Assembly: GCF_001509475.1 (NCBI RefSeq)
Contig: NZ_LLZG01000090.1
Coordinates: 1 to 10,868 of the forward strand
DNA: 10,868 bases
From: Streptomyces regalis
GTDB taxonomy: Bacteria; Actinomycetota; Actinomycetes; Streptomycetales; Streptomycetaceae
Direction: 5' to 3'
Below are positions 1-5,964 of the stretch, piece by piece. The notes below the pieces were generated by a model. The model worked only from the letters and a program-made list of their open reading frames with translations, searched no databases and had not been told where the DNA came from. Each line of letters opens with the position of its first letter. Position 1 is the first letter of the stretch. The translations under genes were made by a program, and so were the position numbers.

Positions 1-93
1 GGACCCGGCCCCCACCCCGCACGCGGCCCCCGACAGGGGGCACGCCCCCGCCGGCCAACGGCCGGCCCCGCCTCGAAGTGCTGCTCCCCGTCC
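1..93. repeat. Left copy of a long direct repeat
   Basis: This stretch matches 5513-5607. The longest identical block is 44 bases (20-63 here, 5531-5574 there); a second block of 21 bases is at 73-93 (5587-5607 there). The spacer between them differs (9 versus 12 bases). It contains two small hairpins: GCCCCC-GACA-GGGGGC at 26-41 and GCCGGCC-AAC-GGCCGGC at 50-66. The copy begins at base 1 inside what, in the right copy, is the second arm of a GAAA-loop hairpin, so the repeat very likely continues beyond the left edge. In the right copy this sequence lies just after an operon terminator. It could be a duplicated intergenic region, or a border of a mobile or duplicated segment. Confidence 0.85.
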
Positions 94-200
94 ACGTCCT
101 CGCCGCGAGCCGTCTGGGCGCCTTCCCCCGGTCAGCCCCATCCCGACCGTCCGGGCCGTGCGCGACCGCGTCAAACGCTGGTGCCACCGCTCGCCAGCTG

Positions 201-221
201 CTGCGGCTCCGGCTGCCGCAG
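201..221 (-). terminator. Hairpin after the membrane-protein gene
   Basis: CTGCGGC and GCCGCAG form a 7-bp perfect stem with a 7-base loop. On the minus strand it starts about 26 bases after the stop codon at 248-250. There is no U-tract, which is common for actinomycete terminators. Position and stem fit a terminator; the short stem keeps confidence moderate. Confidence 0.45.
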
Positions 222-247
222 TGATCACCTTGTCCTCGTTGGTGCGG

Positions 248-1045
248 TCACGTGTACGTGTCGAGTGCGGTGGCGGCCCCGCACAGTGCGGTGACGTCCC
301 GCAGGAAATACTGCATCGCCCTCACGGCGGCACCGTCGCTCTGGTCTGCTTTCCATGGGTTGCGGCCCGGCAGGAGAAGACGGTCGAGGGCCTGTTGGGC
401 GGCGGTGTCCGAGTCGGCGGCGATCCAGCCGTTGCCGGGCAGGTTGGGACGGACCTCGTTGTAGAGGATGTTCCACCGGCTCTGCACCCGGGTTCGCCAG
501 TCGTCCATCGGCGCCCACTCGGCGCTGTAGTGGGCGGGGAGAGACCTGAGAGAGCGGCGGGGGCGTCCAAGCGGGCTGGGCAGCAGTGTGTCGAAGTCGG
601 CGAGGAAGCGCCCCATGTCCTGGTCGCGGGAAGAAGCACTGCTGGGCAGGTCCCGGATGCCGGTGATCTGGTCGCGCAGGTCGGTGGCCCTGGCGGTCAG
701 GTCGGCGAGGTCGGCTGCGCTGAAGAGCGAGAGCAACTCCCGCTGGAACTGGGTGGCTTCGGCGCCAGCGCGCGCCATGGCGAGTCTGGCCCGGCGGGCG
801 GCGTCCTGGTCGCTGGCCAGCTTGTTGAACAGGAGCAGCGCGGCGGGGACACCGAAGCACACGCCGGTGGCGGCGGAGTAGATGTTGAGGAAGTAGTCGT
901 GTCCCGCCCACCAGTTGCTGCTGTCGAGCCGCAAGCCCTCGACGAGCAGGACGACTCCGGCGGGAATGAGCACGTAGGTGAGGATCCGCGTCGACCGTGG
1001 CTTCTCGGTCCACCAGCGGCGTATCCGGGTGATCAGTTGTTGCAC
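248..1045 (-). CDS. Small two-helix membrane protein of unknown function
   Basis: A 265-residue protein from a GTG start with a good Shine-Dalgarno (AGGGGG, 1052-1057, 6 bases upstream) and a plausible promoter at 1077-1104. The N-terminus is basic with a WW pair (residues 1-20). Hydrophobic segments follow at about 20-40 (starting ILTYVLIPAG) and 52-73 (ending VPAALLLF), joined by a short loop. From about residue 78 the chain is charged and helical (RRARLAMARAGAEATQFQRE), possibly coiled coil, and then ends in a soluble Trp-rich domain (WAPMDDWRTRVQSRWNILYN). This suggests a membrane hairpin with a large cytoplasmic C-terminal domain. I recognise no family and no catalytic motif. It diverges from the gene at 1379. 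A membrane-anchored sensor or effector role is possible but unsupported; the gene call itself is fairly secure. Confidence 0.75.
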   Translation of the reverse strand: MQQLITRIRRWWTEKPRSTRILTYVLIPAGVVLLVEGLRLDSSNWWAGHDYFLNIYSAATGVCFGVPAALLLFNKLASDQDAARRARLAMARAGAEATQFQRELLSLFSAADLADLTARATDLRDQITGIRDLPSSASSRDQDMGRFLADFDTLLPSPLGRPRRSLRSLPAHYSAEWAPMDDWRTRVQSRWNILYNEVRPNLPGNGWIAADSDTAAQQALDRLLLPGRNPWKADQSDGAAVRAMQYFLRDVTALCGAATALDTYT

Positions 1046-1378
1046 GTATGGCCCCCTGCTTGTGTGCGCTGCGGGGACGGTAGCGGAAAACGCGACCTGT
1101 CCAAGTCCAAGCTCCAGACGTCTCCGCGGTCTCGTGTCCGGACGCCGCCGGTACTGCCGCGCTCACCGCTGCGTCGTGCTGGAGGGGTGAGCGCGGACCG
1201 GCGGGGGAGGGCGGGTGGTTTCCGCTACGATGCCGACCGGCAGGACGCGCACCGCCTACCGCCGCCGCTGCACCCCGCCCGCGCCGGGACAGCTCAGACG
1301 GCCAAGGTCCCCACCCGGGCCCGCGACACCCACCCGCACGACTGCGGGCAGGCGCGGGGTGCCCGGAGAGAAGTCGTC
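1046..1378. promoter_or_regulatory. Divergent control region between the first two genes
   Basis: A 333-base gene-free stretch between two divergent genes. The leftward promoter is annotated separately. For the rightward gene the best -10-like hexamer is TACGAT at 1226-1231, with no convincing -35 in the G-rich sequence upstream; it would give a leader of about 140 bases. The start at 1379 is supported by GGAGAG at 1365-1370, 8 bases upstream. I see no clear operator palindrome here. Confidence 0.5.
1077..1104 (-). promoter_or_regulatory. Candidate promoter of the membrane-protein gene
   Basis: On the minus strand TTGGAC (1104-1099) and TACCGT (1082-1077) are separated by 16 bases, resembling a main-sigma-factor promoter of streptomycetes. 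Transcription would start near 1070, leaving a leader of about 25 bases that contains the AGGGGG ribosome binding site. Confidence 0.5.
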
Positions 1379-2101
1379 ATGCCACGCAACCAGTCCCGCG
1401 CCGGCCGGCGCGCCCGCCTCGTGCAGAAGACCACGGGCACCAAGGGCAAGTACACCGAGCTGCTGCGCGAGGAGACGCGCCCGCGGTCCGTCCGCAGGGA
1501 ACCCGTCCACGCCGAGCCCGTCCGTCGGCTCGCCGCTCACCTGCGCGCCGACCTGGGCGCCGACGGGGAGAAAGCCGCCCGCCTCGTGGACGAGGCCCTG
1601 GCCTGGACGCTGAAGGACAGCGGGCTGAAGCAGGCCCTGCTCCGGATGCCCTTCAACTCCGCCGCCCGCGCGCGCCGCGTCGCCGCCCTGGACGAGCACG
1701 CCGTCGGCGAGGTCACGGTGCACGACGCCCCCCTCGTCCAGGTCGTGTACGAGGTGCTGGAGATGGCCGCCGAGGAAGAGGACCTGGTGAGCCCGGACCT
1801 GCTGCGCGCGGCCGCGGATGTCCTCGACAGGCTCGTCGGCCACCACAACCACATCTGCAACTCCGCGATCTACGGGGTGCGGGCCGGCGGATGGCTCACC
1901 GATACCAGGATGTGGGAGAGGGTGTACACCACGACGGCCCCGGCCGCCGTTGTCGCGGCGGCGGCCCTGCGCACGCTGCGGGAGGCCGCCCGCATCCCGG
2001 ACGAGGACGAACTGACCGACGCCGACTGCATGTTCACCCTGGAGGAGGCCGCCCGCTTCGCGCGTACCGCCGCCGACCTCGCCGTCCACCCGGCCGCCTG
2101 A
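1379..2101 (+). CDS. 240-residue helical protein of unknown function
   Basis: The reading frame stays open far upstream (to 158), but the ATG at 1379 is chosen because GGAGAG (1365-1370) precedes it by 8 bases, and because the upstream part lies antisense to the membrane-protein gene. The N-terminus is very basic (NQSRAGRRARLVQKTTGTKG, residues 4-23) and could contact nucleic acid. The rest is predicted mostly helical. A His/Cys cluster HHNHIC sits at residues 155-160, with another Cys at 217. I cannot say whether it binds metal, because no second pair of ligands is evident. The C-terminal half is Ala-rich and acidic, with no membrane segment. I do not recognise the family. Its product could be cytoplasmic and DNA-associated, but that rests only on the basic N-terminus. 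Confidence 0.75.
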   Translation: MPRNQSRAGRRARLVQKTTGTKGKYTELLREETRPRSVRREPVHAEPVRRLAAHLRADLGADGEKAARLVDEALAWTLKDSGLKQALLRMPFNSAARARRVAALDEHAVGEVTVHDAPLVQVVYEVLEMAAEEEDLVSPDLLRAAADVLDRLVGHHNHICNSAIYGVRAGGWLTDTRMWERVYTTTAPAAVVAAAALRTLREAARIPDEDELTDADCMFTLEEAARFARTAADLAVHPAA

Positions 2102-2134
2102 CCCAACGCGGACGGACCCGCTGCCCCGCGCCGC

Positions 2135-2148
2135 GCCCGGCACCGGGC
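2135..2148 (+). terminator. Short hairpin after the 240-residue protein gene
   Basis: GCCCGG and CCGGGC separated by two bases fold into a short GC-only hairpin (the inner pair probably opens). It lies 33 bases downstream of the stop and has no U-tract. The position suggests a terminator; the small size makes this weak. Confidence 0.3.
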
Positions 2149-2370
2149 AGCACCCCGACCTCTCCCCGGTCCACGGCCCGCCGACGGCTTCGTACGACGC
2201 CGCGCCTCCCGGCCGGGCTCAGCCCGACCACCCGGCATGTGCTCTGTACCCGCCCCCGCTCCGTATGGTGGTTGACCTGCCGTTTTGGTCGAAATCCGAG
2301 AATGGGTGACCGGCCGGAGCGGATGGAGGCCTTCGAGTGGACGAGGTCGGCGGTGCGCGCCGGCGGGGCG

Positions 2371-2386
2371 AGCGCCGTACGGCGCT
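2371..2386. repeat. Perfect 16-bp palindrome with CCGTACGG core
   Basis: AGCGCCGTACGGCGCT reads identically on both strands. The core CCGTACGG recurs at 2441-2448, 2604-2611, 5718-5725 and 5843-5850, all in non-coding DNA. This suggests a dispersed short palindrome or binding site rather than chance alone, although CG-rich composition makes such words fairly likely. Confidence 0.5.
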
Positions 2387-2768
2387 GACCGCGTCCGCGG
2401 GCTCGTCGCAACTCGGCGGCCCGGCCCGGGGGTTCGTCCGCCGTACGGCCGCCGTGCTCCCGGAGCCGGGGAAAGCGCGGGTCCCGGGACGTCGTGGAAC
2501 GGGTCCGGCCTGCGGCTCGTCACCCGCCGCGCCCCGCGGCGAGGCCGTATGACGGTGTCGTCCGCTGCGCCTCGGCGGAGCGGACGTCGAGGTGACCCGC
2601 CGGCCGTACGGTAGGCGACCCCCACCCAGCCCCTGACGGGCCGTCGGGCGAGATCGTGCAGGTCGCAGCCGGTCGGATCGGAAAGACCGTCAACTCGTGT
2701 GCTGCGCCCGCTCGGAGGGGCGTACCCTGTTGTCATCGTCGCCGCCGAGGGCGGCCTGTTGCGCAGCC

Positions 2769-2790
2769 GGTGGACACCGCGGTATCCACC
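2769..2790. promoter_or_regulatory. Near-perfect 22-bp dyad upstream of the two-gene operon
   Basis: GGTGGA (2769-2774) and TCCACC (2785-2790) flank an inner palindrome ACCGCGGT (2776-2783); only one base pair (C2775/A2784) breaks the symmetry. It lies about 210 bases before the operon start and some 40 bases after the -10-like TACCCT at 2723-2728. The form is typical of an operator for a dimeric repressor. No regulator gene is adjacent, so the binding protein is unknown. Confidence 0.4.
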
Positions 2791-2999
2791 AGCAAGACCT
2801 GAGTACGCCGCCTGCACGTCACGGGGCGGGTACCCGGATCCGCCTGCGGGTCACCGAAGCGACGCCGGGTCAGCTCAGCGACGGACCGCGGTCCTCACCG
2901 GGCGGGCACGGGTGCGTTGCGCTCCGATGGCGCTCTGCTCGCGTACGCCGGTCACCGGCCGCGAGCCCGCCTCGCGCCGGCCCATTCGATTGAGGCCCT

Positions 3000-4964
3000 G
3001 TGAGCACCATCGACATCCCTGACGAGCACGACGACATCGACGGTATCGAGGTCATCGACATCCGTTCCGGCGACCGCTCGACGCCGTTCGTGCACCGCGT
3101 CGAGCCGGTCAGCAAGACCACCAAGGCGATCAAGTTCCTCGAGAGCCACCCCGACGTCCGGATCTCCGCCGCCGCCGTCCGCCGGATCGCGTTCGGGGCG
3201 GTCGAGCCCGGACTCCTCGACGGCGCCCGCCTGGAGCGCCACCGTGTGGAGACCGGCTGGCTGAGCGTCATCACCTACCGCGCGTACACGCTGCTGCTGT
3301 CCCCCGCGATCGAGAACGACCGGCTCCTGGACGAGGCCCACTACGCGGCCGACCCGGACACCAGCAACAACCAGCGGGTCCTGGCCATGCCCACCGCGCA
3401 CGACACCGACGCCACCCTCGTCTACGCCGACGCCATGGACGACCTCCTCGCCGCCATCGACCGGGCGTCCAAGAGCGTGAGGAAGAACAACCCGCAGGAA
3501 GTCGGCCGGCGCATCGTGGAGCGGCCGCTGACGGCCGTCCCCGCCACCTTCCTCAACCCCGGACGCCACCCCGACGACGACCTGAGCCTCGTCGACGGCA
3601 ACAGCCGCTGGGCGTCCTGCACCGCCGACATCACGGTCCCGGCCAGCTCGATCCGCCCCACCAACGCCAAGGACCCCGACAGTCTGCTTCCGTCCCACCT
3701 CATGCGGCTTCCCCTCACCGAGCGGCGGGATCTCGTCCGGGAGATCGTCAAGAACGCCCACCGCGACATCAACGGCGCCACCGGCACGAGCAGGGCGGCC
3801 CGTGCCAAGCGCGACCAGGCCGCCAGGCTCCTCAACGCGATGACCGTCCCGGTGCAGGTCATCGTCGGCTACACCGACGACAACCCGTCCATGGGCATGG
3901 GACGCTTCCCCGTCGCGGTCCGCTCGCTGCTGATGCGCATGAACGTCGGGGTGAAGCAGTTCGATCCGTCCTCGAAGAACGGTGTCACCGCCGAGGAGAT
4001 CGTCACCGCCCTGTTCGACTCCGGGGAGCTCGGCGACGACGCCCAGGCCGTGCGGGACGTCCTCCTCGGCCGCGCCGATGTCACCGACGCCATGAAGTCC
4101 CTCGGCCTCAACCCCGCCTTCCGCGACCTGCGGTTCACGTTCGTCGTCCAGCAGCTCACCCGCAAGGAACCCCGACTGAACGCGGTCATGGCCGCGAAGC
4201 TCGACAAGCGTCGCCTGCAGGTCACCCACCGCAGCGGTCCGATCGTCGAACTCGGCCTGCGCTCCTACTCCAGCCTCGCCAAGGAGAAGCTGGCGCCTGT
4301 GCGCACCGCGCTGGACACCGGCTGTCTGTGGCAGGCCCTCGCCGACCACGAGTGGTCCGTCGAGAACATCGACAACGACCAGGCCGTGGACGACCTCCTG
4401 GAGCGCGCCGACAACGGCGACGTCCCCGCCCGGCTGCTCCTCGGCGTGCTCGCCATGGTCACCCTCGTCACCAGCGGCTACCTCCTCGCGCCCGGCGGCT
4501 CCGCCGAGCAGATCGTCGGCAACATCAAGGTCATGCGCGCCGGCGTCGGCACGGTCATCAAGACCGTCCTCGACACGAAGGAGGGCCGGCAGGTGCTCGC
4601 CGACGCGATCAAGCGGATCCGGGCCGGCCTGGAGCCGAGGTGGTGGGCCGACGGCCACCTCGTCGAGCAGGACGGCTGGAAGGGCAGCGACTTCAACGCC
4701 CACCTGCGCCTCGCCGCCAACCACGGGTTCGCCCCCGAGGGCTACCAGAACGATCCCACCGCCACCGAACTGGAGGACAAGGCCCTCACGGCCTTCCAGA
4801 CGTCCCTCACCGCGGCCGGCGCCGACCTCGACGACCTGATCGCCCTGCGCAAGATGAACGGCACCACCACCGAACTCTCCTGGACCGTCGTGGAGCCGTC
4901 CTTCAAGCAGCTCAGCTTCATGGGCAACGACCTTGCCCGCATCGCCGAGAGCGAGCCGCGCTGA
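3000..4964 (+). CDS. DGNSR-motif protein, DGQHR/ParB-like superfamily candidate
   Basis: A 654-residue protein from a GTG start; GAGG at 2992-2995 is the ribosome binding site, a little close at 4 bases. The N-terminus is acidic (residues 4-20). The key motif is LVDGNSRWASC, with D199-G200-N201-S202-R203; about 80 residues later a hydrophobic strand VPVQVIVGYTD (near 283-293) follows. A strand-DGxxR-helix layout with a later VPV-type strand resembles DGQHR proteins such as DndB and the ParB/sulfiredoxin-like fold, in which the Asp-Gly-Arg motif lines a nucleotide or DNA site. Other similarity is low, so I do not call it DndB. A hydrophobic run near 478-496 (LLLGVLAMVTLVTSGYLLA) may be a buried helix or one membrane segment. 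The C-terminal third is soluble. Its stop overlaps the start of the GIY-YIG gene by one base, so the two are probably translated together and work together, perhaps in DNA recognition and cleavage (inference). Confidence 0.8.
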   Translation: MSTIDIPDEHDDIDGIEVIDIRSGDRSTPFVHRVEPVSKTTKAIKFLESHPDVRISAAAVRRIAFGAVEPGLLDGARLERHRVETGWLSVITYRAYTLLLSPAIENDRLLDEAHYAADPDTSNNQRVLAMPTAHDTDATLVYADAMDDLLAAIDRASKSVRKNNPQEVGRRIVERPLTAVPATFLNPGRHPDDDLSLVDGNSRWASCTADITVPASSIRPTNAKDPDSLLPSHLMRLPLTERRDLVREIVKNAHRDINGATGTSRAARAKRDQAARLLNAMTVPVQVIVGYTDDNPSMGMGRFPVAVRSLLMRMNVGVKQFDPSSKNGVTAEEIVTALFDSGELGDDAQAVRDVLLGRADVTDAMKSLGLNPAFRDLRFTFVVQQLTRKEPRLNAVMAAKLDKRRLQVTHRSGPIVELGLRSYSSLAKEKLAPVRTALDTGCLWQALADHEWSVENIDNDQAVDDLLERADNGDVPARLLLGVLAMVTLVTSGYLLAPGGSAEQIVGNIKVMRAGVGTVIKTVLDTKEGRQVLADAIKRIRAGLEPRWWADGHLVEQDGWKGSDFNAHLRLAANHGFAPEGYQNDPTATELEDKALTAFQTSLTAAGADLDDLIALRKMNGTTTELSWTVVEPSFKQLSFMGNDLARIAESEPR

Positions 4965-5377
4965 TGACCGACACCACCTGGGCCGGCGTCGTCGTCATCA
5001 CCGACGAGCGGTACGCCATGCTCGCCCGGCTCGCGGGCCAGTGGCTCGTCGAACCGCAGCCCGAGCCGATCCCCATCGGCGAGGACTCCGGGTACGAGGA
5101 CAAGGCCATCTACATCGCGGTCAACCGCAACGGCAACGCCTGCTACTGCGGAAAGACCGCCCCCACCCGGGCCCTGAACCGGGGAGCCGCGGCGACCAGG
5201 CTCGGCCAGCACACCAACCGCAGCACGTCGAAGCGGGACGAGTGGGTCGAGTACTGGGTGATCCCGCTGCGAGCCGCCACCCCCGGCCACGTCGTCTCCA
5301 CCCTGGAGAAAACCGTGGCCGCACGCCTCGGCATCCCGCTCGTGCACCGGACGCGCATCCCGCGCCGACGCACCTGA
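4964..5377 (+). CDS. Small GIY-YIG-type nuclease
   Basis: A 137-residue protein. Its ATG overlaps the preceding TGA as TGATG, so translation is probably coupled; there is only a weak GAGAG upstream. The reading frame is open further 5' but that part lies inside the previous gene. The fold signature is visible: IYIAV (49-53) and CYCGKT (60-65) stand for the GIY and YIG strands, followed by R79 and H83 in RLGQH (the expected catalytic helix), a WVEYWVIPL strand (94-102) and E115 in LEKTVAARLG, the usual metal-binding Glu. IPLVHRTR (124-131) fits the end of the domain, with His where Asn is common. The first ~45 residues form an extra N-terminal region. All main catalytic positions look present, so it is probably an active DNA endonuclease. 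The domain alone fits restriction, repair, homing or defence; pairing with the DGNSR protein favours a DNA-targeting complex. Confidence 0.85.
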   Translation: MTDTTWAGVVVITDERYAMLARLAGQWLVEPQPEPIPIGEDSGYEDKAIYIAVNRNGNACYCGKTAPTRALNRGAAATRLGQHTNRSTSKRDEWVEYWVIPLRAATPGHVVSTLEKTVAARLGIPLVHRTRIPRRRT

Positions 5378-5420
5378 CCCCCGGCCAGCCGAAACCACGG
5401 CCGGCACCGGAAACACACAA

Positions 5421-5456
5421 GGGCCCCCGGCACCGGAAGGACGGTGCCGGGGGCCC
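5421..5456 (+). terminator. Strong hairpin terminator of the two-gene operon
   Basis: GGGCCCCCGGCACCG (5421-5435) pairs perfectly with 5442-5456 around a 6-base loop GAAGGA, giving a 15-bp stem. It begins 43 bases after the stop of the nuclease gene. No U-tract follows, which is common in actinomycetes. Confidence 0.8.
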
Positions 5457-5466
5457 ACCCGCTCCG

Positions 5467-5577
5467 GGGCCAACGGCCCGGTCCCGCACCCGACCGACCA
5501 GGGTCCCGAAAGGGACCCGGCCCGCACCCCCACGCGGCCCCCGACAGGGGGCACGCCCCCGCCGGCCAACGGCCAGC
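5467..5577. repeat. Cluster of tandem small hairpins
   Basis: Four further hairpins follow the terminator: GGGCC-AAC-GGCCC (5467-5479), GGGTCCC-GAAA-GGGACCC (5501-5518), GCCCCC-GACA-GGGGGC (5537-5552) and GGCC-AAC-GGCC (5564-5574). The word GGCCAACGGCC occurs in the first and the last, and again at 53-63 in the left repeat. The GAAA loop is the stable GNRA type. Such arrays could act as a bidirectional transcription block, protect a 3' end, or be a recombination or replication site. Confidence 0.6.
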
Positions 5578-5607
5578 CTTTCCCGATCGAAGTGCTGCTC
5601 CCCGTCC
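5513..5607. repeat. Right copy of the long direct repeat
   Basis: Same orientation as 1-93. Blocks 5531-5574 (44 bases) and 5587-5607 (21 bases) are identical to 20-63 and 73-93; the linkers between and before them differ by substitutions and small indels, so the copies have diverged since they arose. After the second block similarity fades through CCGCG. The pair encloses about 5.5 kb holding the membrane gene, the 240-residue gene and the two-gene operon. Confidence 0.85.
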
Positions 5608-5667
5608 GCCCTTGCCGCGGCTGCGCACCAACCTGACCACCAGGGCACTGGGCGCCACCTGAGGGGC

Positions 5668-5691
5668 TTTCACAAATTCACACACTTTCAC
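5668..5691. repeat. Three TTTCAC-like direct repeats
   Basis: TTTCAC (5668-5673), ATTCAC (5676-5681) and TTTCAC (5686-5691) start 8 and 10 bases apart in an unusually AT-rich patch. Spacing near one helical turn could suit cooperative protein binding. The signal is short and could be chance. Confidence 0.3.
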
Positions 5692-5904
5692 GCACGCGCT
5701 CATGCAGCAGCGGGCGGCCGTACGGCGACGACCGTCGCCCGGTCGGCTCCGGACGAGGCCCTACGGCGTCCGCTGCGCCCCGGTGCCCAGGCCGTGGTGA
5801 TGAGCAGCAGCGTGCCGCGGTCGTACGCCGCCCGCCTCTCCTCCGTACGGCGGGCGGGTGTCGGCGGCCAGCACGCGGGGGAGGAGCGGCAGGATCGGGC
5901 GGGT

Positions 5905-5928
5905 GGCTATGGCGGATCCGCCATAGCC
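5905..5928. promoter_or_regulatory. Perfect 24-bp palindrome, probable operator
   Basis: The arm GGCTATGGCGGA (5905-5916) is followed immediately by its exact reverse complement (5917-5928), with no loop. A loop-free dyad suits a dimeric repressor (for example of TetR type) better than an RNA hairpin. It ends 24 bases before the -10-like TACGGT at 5953-5958, so it would lie next to or over the -35 region and could control the large gene. No regulator gene is adjacent. Confidence 0.6.
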
Positions 5929-5952
5929 GGCCCGGGGTGGTGGCCAGCGGGC

Positions 5953-5958
5953 TACGGT
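5953..5958 (+). promoter_or_regulatory. Candidate -10 of a leaderless promoter
   Basis: TACGGT lies 6 bases before the GTG at 5965-5967. There is no purine-rich ribosome binding site ahead of this start, and a start of transcription at or next to the GTG would be at normal distance from the -10, so the message is probably leaderless. No clear -35 is seen; the palindrome at 5905-5928 ends just upstream of where it would be. Confidence 0.45.
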
Positions 5959-5964
5959 GCTGCG

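Larger units (their letters stand above)
2102..2999. other. Long gene-free stretch rich in palindromes
   Basis: 898 bases with no open frame that I would call a gene: all frames here lack a ribosome binding site or a believable composition. It holds several dyads: a GCCCGG-CA-CCGGGC hairpin at 2135-2148, 33 bases after the stop at 2101 and a possible terminator; a perfect 16-bp palindrome centred on CCGTACGG at 2371-2386; GCCGTACGGC at 2440-2449; CCGTACGG at 2604-2611; and a 22-bp near-palindrome at 2769-2790. The main -10-like hexamer is TACCCT at 2723-2728, without a good -35. It probably holds the promoter of the operon starting at 3000, and possibly remains of lost sequence. Confidence 0.5.
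5378..5964. other. Intergenic region with hairpin array, direct repeat and promoter
   Basis: 587 bases without a credible gene. In order it holds the operon terminator (5421-5456), a series of GC-only hairpins, the right copy of the long direct repeat (5513-5607), an AT-richer patch with three TTTCAC-like repeats (5668-5691), palindromes with CCGTACGG (5717-5726 and 5843-5850), a 9-bp-stem hairpin CCGCCCGCC/GGCGGGCGG (5828-5857), a perfect 24-bp palindrome (5905-5928) and the -10-like TACGGT before the large gene. Confidence 0.6.

Noticed and set aside
158..1378. Upstream extension of the 240-residue protein in the same open frame
   Set aside because: It runs antisense to the membrane-protein gene, has no ribosome binding site, and a good one precedes the ATG at 1379.
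2952..4724. 590-codon open frame on the minus strand
   Set aside because: A shadow of the DGNSR gene: high GC opens the opposite frame, and its composition (Gly/Val/Arg/Asp runs) is not protein-like.
3000..4964. Naming the protein DndB
   Set aside because: Only the DGxxR motif and its surroundings recall DndB; length and other regions differ, and no dndA/C/D/E genes are present.
5421..5607. Hairpin array as the telomere of a linear replicon
   Set aside because: Streptomyces telomeres do carry palindrome arrays, but this one is internal, follows a gene as a terminator, and lacks the terminal palindrome words I know.
4933..5964. Upstream part of the frame containing the large gene
   Set aside because: It crosses the nuclease gene, a 15-bp terminator and the direct repeat; coding-like sequence begins at the GTG at 5965.
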